Source: Molanna angustata (Eukaryota; Arthropoda; Insecta; Trichoptera; Molannidae). Taken from it: DNA of 64,000 bases. The notes below the pieces were generated by a model. It saw nothing but the letters and a program-made list of their open reading frames with translations. It did not search any database and had not been told where the DNA came from. The translations under genes were made by a program, and so were the position numbers. The DNA lies in the NCBI GenBank assembly GCA_963576475.1, contig OY754979.1, positions 26,144,034-26,208,033 of the forward strand. The letters are read 5' to 3'. The number at the start of each line of letters is the position of its first letter. Position 1 is the stretch's first letter. Of this stretch, positions 18,618-30,734 are shown piece by piece.

Positions 18618-18765
18618 GTACACTTACATACATACCATCACAGCATATTCCACAATGTGGGGTAACCAGCGACAAATGTGCCGGTGTGTATTATCTTATA
18701 AAAGGAAACACAACACATACTTGTATGCCAACACACCAGTCTTACCTAAAAGGCAAGGTTTATTT
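18618..18765 (-). mobile_element. SINE-like repeat (family C)
   Basis: ATACATACCATCACAGCATAT, CACAATGTGGGGTAACCAGC and CACACCAGTCTTACCTAAAAG match the complement of the copies at 32375-32520 and 47735-47870. They form a repeat of about 150 bp ending in a TATG-type tail. Confidence 0.65.
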
Positions 18766-18779
18766 AGTAAGTAAAACAT

Positions 18780-19880
18780 CAGTATGCTCTATTTGTGTTT
18801 ATTTACTGTTAAAAACACGTAAAAATCGATTTTTGAAATTTTCTTTTTGTAGTCACGATAAACCTTCCGGTGTTCTTGTATGCAACATAACAAAAATTTG
18901 TCAATCATATACCGTCAATGCTGACATTTGTAAATCTGCTTTTATCATTTTCATATCAGACACCACAAAGTATTTGTATCTGTAAAAAGAAAACAAAACA
19001 ATTCAAGAGCTTCTCTGTTGTTTTTTATATTTTTAAATTCAATAACAACATAAACCATCATTTGACATTTTCATAAATACTTATATATATACATATTATT
19101 TGGTTATAATGATAATAATAAAGCGCTGTTTTATGATTATATATTTTTTTTTAATATTGTAATGGTTTTCCTATTTCGTCATATATTTTTATTTCATTTT
19201 TCATAATATACTTACATACATGTATAATGAATACATTTTATCAGTTTATTTTTATATCACTACTCTAACCTCTGTAGAGAGAAGTTGCATACAATTGACA
19301 TACTATAAGATTTTTTTTTTAATATTACCTTAAGTTGTAAGACTATGTATTTCGACTTACTCTGTTATATGAGTTGTCTCATTTGGCTATTTCCATTATC
19401 GTTTTCATAAATACTTTTTAGTATCTTAAGCTTTTTAGTATTGCATAGTATGCCTTTCTGGAATTAAAAGGTTATTTTCATGTTCTCATTTGATTTTACA
19501 TTTTCCATCTGCTTTAGAGTTTTTAAATATTTTTTTTTGAGACATAGGTATTTCTTTGTATATGATGTTTCATCGTCTTTTCATTGGTCATTTCTAATCA
19601 TTTGATAGTGTGCTTTCATCTGGTGCCTACATTACATCAACAGCTAACATTGTAATGAAATAAAATACAATTGATTATTTGATTTTAATGTTATAATATG
19701 GTCAGCCATTAATATTAATTTCAAAAACTCAAGTTATCATCAATTCTTTGCTTGTCATGAATATGACTCACACTTGCATCCTTCCTCTTAAAACTAGATT
19801 CAAAATCTAATTTAATTACAGTTCAAAAATGAAAAGCCTATAACAGTTTTTCACTTAATTACTAAATTGTATTTATATAT
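18780..19880. other. AT-rich intergenic stretch, no gene seen
   Basis: Only scattered short frames and T-rich runs. The plus-strand frame at 18686-18985 begins in a SINE-like repeat and has no recognisable domain. Confidence 0.4.
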
Positions 19881-19881
19881 A

Positions 19882-20178
19882 TTTTTTATTTTTTTCTCCC
19901 ATCCCTGGTCATTATAATGCTGTGTCTTGTAGTCCTCCATTTCTCCCGACACACCGCCGTCCTCATTGCTTCAACCACCGATGTACCAGTTGCAGCCCTA
20001 ATCTGGTCCGTCCATATTGTGGGGGATCTCCCTCTTACCCTTCTACCTCCAACCCCACCAACGACAACCAGCTTTTTAAGGATTTTCTCATAGCGTCTGG
20101 CCTTGAGACATATAGCAGATAATCTGTCCTCTATCTTCAGCTCCTTTGTAATGGATATATTTGTCCTTCTCGCCGTCA
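19882..20178 (-). mobile_element. LINE 3' ORF fragment
   Basis: The minus-strand frame contains KARRYEKILKK, GGRRVRGRSPTIWTDQI and ATGTSVVEAMRTAVCREKWR. This is the basic GRGRPP-x-W-D-x-I tail seen at the end of many insect LINE reverse transcriptases. It ends at an A-rich stretch (19872-19898). The RT core is missing. Confidence 0.65.
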
Positions 20179-21200
20179 TTTATAGGGTGAAGGGGTTAAA
20201 GAAGTAGGAAATAGTGTATGGTAAAGAAAGAAGAAACTGGGATGAACTAGGAGGAAAAAATAGGATAACTTCCCTAACCAATGTTCGCAGTTTGTAGGAT
20301 AAGTTTTAATTAATGATGGTTGATACAGATCAAATAAATAGGGTTGAGGTCTTAGTTTATTGAAATTATTACAGCAACTATTATGATAAGCGTACATATT
20401 AATTACTATTAATATAAGATTTGTACTTACGTGCCGACATATTCTCAAGAGTTAAGCCGCTGATCATTTGTCATTCTTTTCAAAGAGTCTACCAAATCAT
20501 TTGTCATTTTCCTGTGTTTGAAAAATCATCACAAAATTAAGGTTTTCATTTAATACATTGTCTCCATATTATGAAATAATCCTTTTTGATATCTCAGTAA
20601 AGTCCATCGAGTCACTGCAGCATACTCTTTTTTAAATTATAAAAATAATAATGATGAGTATTATAAATATATTTGTTTTTGTTATATTCCTAATAATATT
20701 CACCATGAATTAATTGATTGTTGAAGTATGAAATCGTAACGAAAAGTGACAATAAACAAAATACGATAAAAATCCAGGTTTTGAATTGAAACAATACATA
20801 AAATATTATTTCTGTCAGAACAGAATTGTAACTTAAATGATTTTTATTTGTATTAGTTTATAGATAATGTATAATTTTTAGTAAATTGTATTCAACATTT
20901 TTAATTATTCGGTACAATCTTTGTTTACTCAAACTATTTTCTCTCGTTATTTATTTTTATTCATTTCTATAAAATAATTCCAATATTTTTTTTCTTATTA
21001 ATTGATATTTTCCAAAATTGTGAGTTACATGATATGCTTTCAGATGATTTCTCTGAACAGAAACTAAACAAATATTTATTTTATATACTGGCTACTTAAA
21101 AAAAATGTCAATAATGAAACGTCAAATCCATCAATCTTATTAAAGAAAATGTAGTTTAAAGCCCTTACAATGTTTATAAATCCATTCTATACAACATACA
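20179..21200. other. AT-rich intergenic stretch, no gene seen
   Basis: No coding or repeat signal was convincing. A minus-strand ATGTCGGCAC followed by GTAAGT at about 20440 looks like a short first exon, but nothing supports it. Confidence 0.35.
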
Positions 21201-21202
21201 TA

Positions 21203-21290
21203 CCTAGGTACTATCACGGCATATCCCACAATATGGGGTTACCAGCAACAGGTGTGCAGTACCTTATAAATAATTATTTAAAGGACTCTG
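21203..21290 (-). mobile_element. SINE family C fragment
   Basis: CTATCACGGCATATCCCACAA and ATGGGGTTACCAGC match the tail half of the copies at 18618 and 37745. Confidence 0.6.
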
Positions 21291-21522
21291 ATGTATAGGA
21301 GTATGTAGGTATCTAATTTTTTTTATTTTTGTTTTTATATTTATTTTGTATTTTTAATTTATTATTTTGTATTCTCTTGTAAATTATTCCTGTAACTGAT
21401 TGAATTTACTATGGTGGTTGGCAGGTAGAAATTGCCTGTGGACAATAAGTCCACCACATTGTTTTATCACAGTAAAAGTTTTTAATTATTATTATTAATT
21501 TTGATCTGAAAAACTAACAATA

Positions 21523-22443
21523 CAGGGGTCGGCAATCGAAGTGTTACCAACTTCACGCTGCTGTAGCAACCAAACGTCTAATGATAATAAGCAAGAGCAA
21601 ATCTGCATCAGTGTTGGTTTGGGCTGCGGTAACTGGCACAGGACGCTCTCACTTATTTTCATTGAACGGGGCGTAAAGTTTAATTAACAAATCTACCCTG
21701 AAAAAATTTTGAACGATGCTTTGTCACCTTGGGCACGTAAACAGTTTGGTAGAAACCATTGTACATACATTCCAATAAGACTCGGCACCATCCCATAAAG
21801 CCAGTGAAACCCAAAGTTGCTTACAAGAAAAAAATCCCAGCTTCATTTCTTCACAACAATGGCCACCGTATTCCCTGGACTTAAACCCAATGGATTTTTC
21901 CATATGGTCCATTCTGCAGGCCAAAGTATTAACAAAAAAATATGAGACGATCAACGCTTTTTAGATTACTCTTCGCCGAGATTGGGGCAAAATACCATTA
22001 GACCACATCCACAGCGTGTGAATCCTTCTCGGACAGTTCGATACTATTATCCGCAGTAAAGGTGGATACATCGAACAGTATCATATTTTTTGTTCAATTT
22101 CAAATGTTTTTACGGTGTGGCTGCCTTATCGAACGCATCCCATCTCTCTGCAAGTGACGTCACCACGTCCTTATATATGACACGTGCAAGCCGCCCAAAC
22201 TATTCGGTTCAGTCATCTCGCAGGTTCCACATCAGCTACAACTTGGAGTCTCCAGATTTGATTACTGCGTGTGTAAATTTAAACTCATGTAGTAATAAAC
22301 AATTCAATTGCAATAAAACGGACTCATAAACACCACCACGTAAAAACCCCCAAAACTGTATACTTAGGGCTTCTTATAAGAAAAGTAAAAATGGACAAAT
22401 TTACAGCATTTTTAATTGGTAACCCTTCGAGTGCCAACCCCTG
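21523..22443 (+). mobile_element. Tc1/mariner element with internal deletion and broken transposase
   Basis: CAGGGGTCGGCAATCGAAG at 21523 is mirrored by CTTCGAGTGCCAACCCCTG ending at 22443, with TA on both sides, the mariner target. The plus strand encodes transposase C-terminal pieces: VLVWAAVTGTGRS, DSAPSHK (second catalytic Asp) and WPPYSLDLNPMDFSIWSIL (third catalytic Asp), then KGGYIEQY. Stops interrupt it and the N-terminal half is deleted, so it is inactive. A block at about 22105-22347 after the coding part looks like later foreign sequence. Confidence 0.85.
22105..22347. repeat. Possible solo LTR or small insertion inside the mariner
   Basis: GTTTTTACG near 22105 and CGTAAAAAC near 22340 form short inverted ends. 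The block holds TTATATATGA (TATA-like) and GCAATAAAACGG (polyadenylation-like), as in a small LTR. No target duplication is clear. Tentative. Confidence 0.3.
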
Positions 22444-22895
22444 TATTTATGTTCTTATATTTTATTTACATGTATTTTTCTAAATATTTGTTTTTATATT
22501 CTTGTTATTTTATATCAAAGCATGAACTTTGTATGTATCTATTCTTTTACAAATAAACAGTAAAAAACATACATTGTTTTTTATTAATATATTATATAGT
22601 CACTTTTTTTCACGGGGCCAGCTGATTTATTAATAACGATTAAGGTGCAATTATAGTTATTACAATTTTACACTTCCTCAAAATAATTAGTGGACCAATG
22701 CGTTAATTGTAAATTATTTAAAAAACTGAAGTAAATAGCAACAAACGCACCAATCATGTTTTCAATTGGGACTTATTCACCCATACTGATACTTAATAGG
22801 TAAATCAAAGAATTAAACTATAAGGTGGTCACTATACTGCCTATCAATTCTAATGATTCCTGATTATTCTTAATGTTTAAAAATATAGTACTCCT
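22444..22895. other. AT-rich spacer, no gene seen
   Basis: T-rich sequence and scattered short runs only. Confidence 0.4.
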
Positions 22896-22897
22896 GT

Positions 22898-23045
22898 AAT
22901 AAGTAATCCAGTAGCCGCAAGTTTGTATTCTGCCATGACGGATTACATTACGTTCACCTATAGCACTAGCATATGCTTAATTTAAAGAATTTATGGGGTG
23001 TATATGTACAAGGACATATTCATTCTTTAAAAAAATATATTTAAA
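22898..23045 (+). mobile_element. tRNA-derived SINE (family A), degenerate copy
   Basis: TAATCCAGTAGCCGCAAG, ACGTTCACCTATAGCACTAGC and TACAAGGACATATTCA match the better copy at 26600-26790. The tRNA-like head is mostly lost. Confidence 0.65.
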
Positions 23046-23455
23046 TTCTATCAAAAAGTTACTGTTTCATATAGTATGTATTTAACACAGAATATAGATA
23101 GGTATCTATATCGCGCGAAAAAGATCTTGACAATTCAAACAGTACGAAAAGTGGGTTTCCGCCGCATGCGCAAGCAGGCGCGTGTGATTGGTTGAGGCTA
23201 GGCGCCACAATCGCTCTAGCGGTCAACTGGGTAACTAATTTGAGAGGCGCCAATATTCAAATATGTAGCTAACAGTATTATTGTAAAATTATTTTGTACA
23301 GTCATAAAAATAAATGAAATTTCAAACTTTTGTAGTATGACAGTTTTACATAGATTTAGGAATTTGTCAAACTGTTATAATATTCTATCGAAAAATTGTC
23401 ATTTTGAGAAATATATACCTTTTAAACTGTGAATTTATCTTATTTATTCAAACCG

Positions 23456-23635
23456 GGGGCAGGTCTGGTCCAACCGGCGAAAACAAAACCCTCGTGATTA
23501 CCCATATATATAATTATCATATGAAGTTCTATGACATCTAAAGATATTATAGAACTCCATATAATAATTTAATTATATACATGATATGGGTAATCGTGAG
23601 GGTATTGATTTCGCCGGTTGGACCAGACTTGCCCC
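23456..23635. mobile_element. 180-bp palindromic MITE, copy 1
   Basis: Nearly the entire element folds on itself. GGGGCAGGTCTGGTCCAACC is mirrored by the 3' end, and the inner arms around ATCTAAAGATATTATAGAAC also pair. A second copy of the same length lies at 60571-60750. No target duplication is visible here. Confidence 0.85.
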
Positions 23636-23891
23636 CCAGAAGTTTTATAATTGGTATTGGAATTGTTATGCTGCTATGGTAACAATCTTTCAGGAAATGA
23701 CAGTTTTAATGAATTTATCAAACTGTATATTCTATTAAAAAACACGAGTTTTCCATATTGAAAAACTGTCAAACAGTAGGTATTATACATATAAAGAAAT
23801 GACATAATTCCAACCCTGAGAAATATGAAATTCTATCAATAAATGACAGTTTTCCGTGTCGAATAACTGTCAAACTGTAATTAATTATTGT

Positions 23892-24115
23892 CGGCCTTCG
23901 TGACTCAGTTGGTTAGGTCTCTGACTGCTGATTCAAAGGTGCCGGGTTCGATTTCCGGTGTAGACACAGTTCCAATTGTGTTCTGAGTCTGGATCTGTTA
24001 GAGGATTAATATCAAGTCTCCAGAATGTTTCAACTTGTTTTTGGGTGCGTGTTAAATTAATATCTGACATAGTACCTGTTAGTTGCCCTAGAAGTAATAT
24101 ATGTAAAATAAAATT
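23892..24115 (+). mobile_element. tRNA-derived SINE (family B), full head
   Basis: GTCGGCCTTCGTGACTCAG with GTTGGTTAGG (A box) and GGGTTCGATTTCC (B box) form a tRNA-like head. GTAGACACAG, TCTGGATCTGTTAG, AAGTCTCCAG and TTAGTTGCCCTAGAAG form the body. The family also occurs at 9642, 52236 and 55325. It is not annotated as a working tRNA gene because the 3' body shows it is a SINE. Confidence 0.8.
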
Positions 24116-24229
24116 AATTAGTATTAAGTAAGTATATCGAGAAATGACAGTTTGCCATATTGAAAAATTTCAAATTGCTATTATACTCTATCTTAAAATG
24201 ACAGTTTTACGTATTAAAAAACTGATTAT

Positions 24230-24730
24230 TTGTCATTCAGGTATTTTTTCTTTAGCCAGCGTTTACCGCATCTTTGAGTTTCAAAGTACAAAGCCAGCGA
24301 TGTTATCTTTCAATGGTTATTTAGGGTAACCACATCACATACAAAAAAAAATGTTAAAAAAAGTTTAACTTTAAAATTTTGGACAGTGATGATTTTATTA
24401 TTGTTAGGTAATAAATTTAATTGTAGTGTCATCTTCATTGTAAAATTAAATATTTTTGTATTTGTAATGTATTTCTGTAGTATATATTTTTACAATCCAA
24501 TACTATGGAATAGTGGAGAGTCACTATTTTACAATTTTTAAGCGTATTTTTTTACATAATTTTCTCAATGGGTATCATGTAGAGAGTGCACATTATGAGA
24601 TTCGTCGTTATGTGTGTCATTTTTGTGTCCTCTCTACAGCTCAAACTATTATGTATCAGTCCGATTGACTTCATATTTACATCATATATGAAAAGTGCAT
24701 ATACCTAGAGCTGATTAATATAGCATGCTG
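24230..24730. other. AT-rich spacer, no gene seen
   Basis: No repeat or coding signal recognised. Confidence 0.4.
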
Positions 24731-24732
24731 AT

Positions 24733-24925
24733 TAATCAGCTCTATGTTCCATAGTCTTGCTGATTGTACTTCAAAAGAAGAACTGAAAAAATCAGTTGAA
24801 TGAATTGGAATATCTAGTGTGGTACGATCAGCAGATCGACGAGGTAGGTCGTGATTTGACAAGAAAATAACATTTTTCTTAAGATATTGTGAACTTTTCC
24901 CCTTGTAACTATAGAATTGCAACAA
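24733..24925 (-). mobile_element. LINE reverse transcriptase C-terminal fragment
   Basis: The minus-strand frame has LSNHDLPRRSADRTTLDIPIH and FFSSSFEVQSARLWN, nearly the same as part of the longer remnant at 30735-31560. Only about 190 bp remain. Confidence 0.75.
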
Positions 24926-25585
24926 TGCTTTTTAAAACCGTCATCCGCATTATAATATTTGTCGTGCTCTCTCACTGAAACATTTTTTTGTTAATAGTAA
25001 CTAAATTTCATGCTAAAATAAACCCAACAATATTGACTACTAAACATTTAGTTTTTTGCAACTAAATGTTTTGTGCACACAACCAAACAGTACAGTAATA
25101 AATATGTAACAAAGGTTTGGCTAAAACGCAGGTAGCCAGTTCGTTTGTCATAATATTTTTTTCAGTGCTCCTTTTATGGAAGAAATGATTTAGTTTGGTC
25201 ACCTGAGGGCCGATCCAAAGTCCCATCCAATCTCCCGTCTTCCCAAATAACGAGGTCATTGTCCGTACCCAGAGGTAACCGGTCATCGCAAGGACCGGGA
25301 TATGTACCTACCTACCCGAGAGCGAGGCTCGGGCACCGGTAACTCTTACGCAATAACGCTTCCTTTTCGTTTCTCCCAAAGGGCAACAATCTTCGAATCT
25401 CACCAAACTACAACGGCCTCTGCTGTAATATTTAATTCTTAAGTTGATGTTGAAATTTGAAATCGGATATAATCAATGGTTTTTTTAACTGCGATCGGCC
25501 AAGTCAATGGTTTCCTCGGCATTTTTGTTACTGAATTGATAAATGGTACTTTCACCTTGGCTATTCAACCTATAGGTACATTGAA
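24926..25585. other. AT-rich spacer, no gene seen
   Basis: A minus-strand frame at 25062-25286 has no recognisable domain. Confidence 0.35.
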
Positions 25586-25589
25586 TTTT

Positions 25590-26365
25590 GCGTAAGAGAA
25601 CTGAAAAATGCAGGTATTAGTCATTGGGTGAACTATGAGTAAGCGAGCTGATGTATGCTGACAAGACACTAATAATGGCAGATTGTATGGAAGATCTGAA
25701 TAGTTTGGTGAATATGGAAGGTATATGAGGGATGTTTGCATGCAAAATGGATTGTAAATGGATACTTCTATGTCAAAGGTTCTGGTATTTGAAAGAGGTG
25801 AAAGTAAGACAATATGCAATATAAACGTGAATAAAGAACAATTAGACCAAATTGACGAATATCTGTATTTAGTTATTATGTTTCAAAGTAATGGACGGCT
25901 TGAAAAGAATGGAGTATATGAATGAACGTGACATATCGAAGGAAGCCAAAGTTGCCATTCGCAATACATTTGTAGTCCCAACCATGACGTATGCAAGTGA
26001 GAGGTGGACATGGCAGAAGACGCATGAAAGCAGAATAAATACAGTTGAAATGAGATCGCTGAGAAGAATATGCAACAAGACGATGTACGACAGGGTAAGA
26101 AATGAGGACATTAGAAAATAATGTAAATAAAGAAATATGTTATCAATAGAATGAAAGTGAATACTTTTGATGGTTTGGCCACATGTGGAGAATGAATGAG
26201 GAACGCCTGATGAATAAAATATACATAGCGGACAGTATTGGAATAAGATTGGTCGGGGACGTCCAAGAAAAAGATGACATTCTGAGAGAGGAAAATGTTA
26301 GAAGCTTGAACAACAGACGAACATGTATGAATGTCCTACCTCGTTAGAGACATGGCGCGATGGTA
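25590..26365 (+). mobile_element. RTE-type LINE RT remnant
   Basis: The plus strand decodes in pieces: a region near 25655-25720 that recalls the ADD box area (LMYADKTLIMADCMEDL-like, with D-to-K change), then NVNKEQLDQIDEYLYL, KEAKVAIRNTF and TYASERWTWQKTHESRIN (26000-26040), VEMRSLRRIC, and a decayed RWFGHM tail. The closest relative in the window is 40890-41665. Frameshifts throughout; inactive. Confidence 0.8.
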
Positions 26366-26394
26366 TATATGAATTGATAAATTTTATTTAATTT

Positions 26395-26545
26395 TAATGA
26401 TAGTTCCAATTTGTTAAGGGCCTTTTTGATAAAACGAGATCATTCCAAGAATTATTTTGCTTATTTATTGTTGGTTCTGCGAAACAAGGAAGTTTTAAGT
26501 TATTTGCTGAAGGTCTCAAGACTGCGCTTTAGCTATGTAAGAGGC
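26395..26545 (-). mobile_element. L2/Rex-like LINE tail
   Basis: The stretch GATCATTCCAAGAATTATTTTG through AGTTATTTGCTGAAGGT matches the complement of the tails at 36150 and 39165. The expected ATT-rich tail is absent. Confidence 0.5.
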
Positions 26546-26599
26546 TTAGGTAGGGTTGTTTCTACAAAAGTAACGGTAATAGTATAGTTAAAATATAGA

Positions 26600-26790
26600 T
26601 GGGTCGATGGCAGAGCGGTTAGCGCGCTGGGCTAGTAATCCAGTGGTCGCGAGTTCGAATCCTGCCTCGACCGATTTCGTTTACCTATAGCACAAGCATT
26701 TATTTGCTTATTTTAGGGATCGTAGGAAGATGTATGTGTACTTGTTCAACAAGGACATATTCAGTTATTTTGAAAAAAAAAAACTTTCAT
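26600..26790 (+). mobile_element. tRNA-derived SINE (family A), best copy
   Basis: GGTCGATGGCAGAGCGGTTA (A-box region) and GCGAGTTCGAATCCTGCC (B box) flank an anticodon-loop-like CTAGTAA, with GGTCGA/TCGACC acceptor pairing. The body CACCTATAGCAC-like, then CAACAAGGACATATTCAG and an A-run, follows. The body shows it is a SINE, not a functional tRNA gene. Other copies: 22898, 47490, 62590. Confidence 0.8.
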
Positions 26791-26979
26791 TGCATGAACT
26801 TGTTCAAAAATGCGTCGTTTGACGGTATGATTTCAATGAAACATTAAAAGTTTTGAACAATTTTATGAAATCAAAGTATTTTAACTATAGGTACTTTTAA
26901 TTTAATCTTTGTTCGAGAAACATAGCCTTAGTGATGAGCAAATGCATGTCAAAGATAAATGTGGTTTATCTTACAATAA

Positions 26980-29250
26980 TAGGATTATGAAGTTTTGCAA
27001 GACCGCTAGAAGACTCTTGTAAACTATATTTACCTTGCACCCCTGGACTTTGTCTTGCGATAGGAAGACGTCATGGTCTTGCATTTTATGCTATAGGTAC
27101 TTTTACTATTCACTCGAGCCTTGGCCCCCTTCAAAGTCGGTTTCGTTATACCATAAAATAAGAAAATGTTTGTGTTACAGGGAAACGAAATCGGATGAAG
27201 CAGAAGTCCACTGGATTGTTACACCAGCACACTGCTACTCATCCACCTTCACATATAAAAGCATATAACTCATAGTTGGTACCAACAGACTCTCAACACA
27301 GTTTTATAAGTTAAAACGTTAACCTGGCTGTTAGATGATGACAGGCAAATAAAAAAGAAAACTGTATTTTGATCGTTTTATGTTGATGACATTGGCTATT
27401 AATATTTTTATTGAATATTTAATATTATGGATACGCGGACTTCAGTCCAATGAATGTGTAATTTATTTGGCGTTGATGCATAATGCCTGAATATTGAGAC
27501 AGAGTCGAGTTTGGGAAACGATATTATTCACGTGTGCCCAGAATTACATACATTACGTTGTTTTATTTTTTTTATAAACCCAAGTATTTGATAGTTAGAT
27601 TTGTGCATAATGCAAGAAATTACGAAACTGTTTTACAGTATTAAAAAAAAATCCTTCGTTCAGAATTCTATAGGTATAACTCGTCTGCTCAAGTATGTTC
27701 TTTAACAGTTCCATATTACTTAAAGACTTAAACAAAATTACTGATTAATACCATAATAATCTGTGAACAACATACAAACAAATATGACAGTGACAGACGA
27801 AATGCGAGCGAAATGAAATAGCGCGCGAACTTCATGACGATATTTATATGTTCCATATTCAATAATTAATTGCCTTGAATTGAACATGTATTAGCAGGAA
27901 CAGTTTGCGTTGCTAAACCGCGTGCATTTGGAGGACACGTGCCTTGAATTCAACACGAGTTTTTAAGTGCATTAGCGCAACAAACTAGTGCCTAATTCGA
28001 GGCAGTACTTGCCTCCTAATCAACACGGAAAAGTAAATACGCTTCCGGGCATTATCTGGTTTATCATGTAGGGCAATGTGTGGCATCCTCAAATTAAAGT
28101 TAGCAAAAACAATTAATTACTTAAATTCTTTTTTCGTTTATATTTTTTTTTTATGTTTAGGCACTGGAGTCGGTTCTGACTGATTTTTTTTATTCTTCGT
28201 CGCCTTAGTTAGCATAATGTTTACGTATTGAACTCAAAGGTCGGAAGAATTTCACTTTACACGGGGTCCCAGCATTGGACGTTCAGGGCACAGTCCATTT
28301 TAAAACACTTCATTTATCATTGCTTTTCCCTGTTTAAATAAACCTCTGATCTTGGGTCCACCATCAAACCAAATAGAGATATATAAACAATAACATTGTT
28401 AAAATTAACTAATTTTTTTAATGATTTGTCACATAAACATATTTACTTTCTTGGTGTTATAATTCGATATGCATTTTATAATTCTTCTCTTCATCCTCAT
28501 TGACCTCATGACTGAGAATGGCGGCTATACTGAATCGCTCGACGAAGTACTACGATACATAAAAAAAACATGAGAAAAAATACGTACACTTCAGCCCCCA
28601 GACCGTGCCTTGGGGCTAGAGGAGTGGAAACATCCATGTTTGATTGATTATATTATTTTGCCTTTTATAGTATTTTGTTTTTTTCTTATTAATGTTTATA
28701 TTTTTATTTTGTTTTATTTAAGCCTAACAAACATACAGTCATACAAACAAATATTACAACAAATTAAATTTTAACAATATATCATAGACCAATTTTGTTT
28801 GCGGATATTATATTGTAGGTGTTCTACAAGATTTTTGTAATAAATAAATAATCATAATAATATTTGTTTTATTTCTTCTTAAAAACAGATTACATTGGAA
28901 CAACATTGAAATATCTTAATTTTTATTCTTTTTTTTACAGAGAAAAAAAAACCTATAAATAAGTATATACATAATATTATATGAATTCAACCATTTTTGT
29001 GGTATATAGGTTATGTTCCACTATTTACCTTTGTCTTCCTAACTAGGAATAATTCCTGTTTTAAGGCAGCAATAATAATTATAAATGATATGAACTGATT
29101 ACTGGAATAATAAAACTTATCCGCATCAGGGATGTGCCATAACAAGAACATTTTGTCCTATCACTAATGGGGATTAGTTTTATTAATGCAGTCATTAGTT
29201 CATGTGAGTTCATATGACCACTTGAGAGTTTTGCAAGGTAATATAGAAGT
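26980..29250. other. AT-rich intergenic stretch of 2.3 kb, no gene seen
   Basis: No coding signal. The plus-strand frame 27035-27268 has no domain. A GC-richer patch at 27800-28050 contains GCGAGCGAAATG and CGCGCGAAC words but no structure I can name. Confidence 0.4.
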
Positions 29251-29252
29251 AC

Positions 29253-30385
29253 TACTTAAGAGGCTATAGTAGGCTACATACATACATACCATCACGCCAT
29301 GTCCCTTACGGGATAGGCAGAGAGAACCGAACGCCATATCTTTCTATCCTGGCACACATTCATCGCCTCGTCAACATTCATGCATCGTCTCATACATGTT
29401 CGTCTATTGTACATGCTTCTCACATTTCCGTCTTTCAGAATATCGTTCACATGGTCGTGCCATCCCTTTCTTGGGCGGCCCCGGCCTCTCAATCCATTCC
29501 TATCCGCATTGTATATTTTCTTCGTCAGGCGTTCCTCATTCATTCTACCCATGTGGCCAAACCATCTCAGTGTGTTCACTTTCATTCTATTAATGATATC
29601 TTTCTTCATCTTACATTATTTCCTTATGTTCTCATTTCTTACCCTGTCATACATCGTTCTATTGCAGGTTCTTCTTAGCGATCTCATTTCAACAGCATTT
29701 ATTCTGCTTTCGTGCGACTTCTGCCATGTCCAGGTTTCACTTGCATACGTCAATGTTGGCACTAAGATAGCGTTATAAATGGCAACTTTGGCAGCCTTTG
29801 ATATGTTGCGATCATTCATAACTGGTCTCAGTGCTCCATTCACTCTGTTTCCTGCCATAACTCTTCTTTCGATATCCTTATCAGGTCGTCCATTCCGTTG
29901 AAACATGCTTCCCAGATATGGCTATATAGTATATTTTGAAAATAATTTCCCCAGCACCCTCAAAAGATACGTATTTGAAATAAATAACAGTTTGTATTTA
30001 CATTTTTATACTATTGCAAGATTTTTTTTTTAATTTTAATTTGTTTACTACTTTTCTTGTAAAATTAGTTAGAGTAAAACCCTTTTTTTATTTTTTTAAT
30101 ATAAGTAACTAAAAAACTACAAGGCCTATTATGAAGTAGATTTTTACTTCAATCGAAAGAGAATATGTAAATCTACCGGCTGAGTTTTTTTATTATCATT
30201 ATATTTTAATTACTATTTTTGCTATTTAAAAAAACTTCTATATTTTACCTTTTCTTCATGAAATAATGATGTATATCACATATTAGGTGATACAATATTT
30301 TTTCGTGTTTCATACATTAGAAGGTAATTTAGTGTGCATTTTTGTGTACATCCGTGTACCCAGCATATACAAGGGCCTTGAGGTA
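29253..30385. mobile_element. MITE (TTAAG...CTTAA type) split by an RTE insertion
   Basis: TTAAGAGGCTATAG at 29253 and the block 29935-30385 match the uninterrupted copy at 59595-60052. Shared words include TATATTTTGAAAATAATTTC, ACTACAAGGCCTAT, AATCTACCGGCTGA and the AGGGCCTT end. The middle, 29277-29934, is an RTE fragment that landed in it. Confidence 0.7.
29279..29925 (-). mobile_element. RTE-type LINE 3' end inserted in a MITE
   Basis: The minus strand encodes NGRPDKDIERRVMAGNRVNGAL, AAKVAIYNAILVPTLTYASETW, VEMRSLRRTC and VRNENIRK. After a frameshift it continues with RWFGHMGRM, RGRGRPRKGWHDHVNDIL and RSVLSAYPVRDMA. It ends at a (CATA)n tail at 29279-29296. This is a 5'-truncated copy of the family at 40890. 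Confidence 0.85.
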
Positions 30386-30730
30386 AGGTAAGTACAACCA
30401 TGATTTTAAAATCCTCAAATACGGGACGAGAAGAGGAATTAGTTAACAGATGCTCATGATCAGGTAGGTACGTAAGTACTTGAGAATTTTGTTTTTCGTT
30501 ATTCTTTTATGAGAAATATGTTGTTTTTGCAACATAATATAGTTACCTATGTAGTTGCGTATTCGAATGAATCGTCTTGGAATACATAAGATTAAATGTG
30601 TCAGGGGTAACAAAGTCGATTTTTTGTTTATTACTGTTACCACCAAACCATTATTAAAAAACAAATGGCATTTTTTTGCCACTAGATTTTTTTTCGCTCA
30701 AACGGTGCATTAGCACAAAAACCGACCATA
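30386..30730. other. AT-rich spacer, no gene seen
   Basis: Minus-strand frame 30443-30682 has no domain. Confidence 0.4.
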
Positions 30731-30734
30731 GGAT

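Larger units (their letters stand above)
23325..24225. repeat. Old array of TGACAGTTT / AAACTGTCA units broken by two insertions
   Basis: Units of about 80-100 bp containing AAATGACAGTTTT and an inverted AACTGTCAAACTGT recur at about 23337, 23695, 23755, 23843, 24145 and 24198. A palindromic MITE (23456-23635) and a SINE (23892-24115) lie within. The units diverge, so the array is old. Confidence 0.6.

Noticed and set aside
20420..20450. Short first exon (ATGTCGGCAC followed by GTAAGT) on the minus strand
   Set aside because: A single donor-like match; no acceptor or coding partner seen.
23892..23965. tRNA gene on the plus strand
   Set aside because: Same reasoning: conserved SINE body follows, and the family occurs at least four times.
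26605..26680. tRNA gene with a CTAGTAA anticodon-like loop
   Set aside because: Head of a SINE: the same body and A-tail follow in four copies, and acceptor and T-stem pairing are imperfect.
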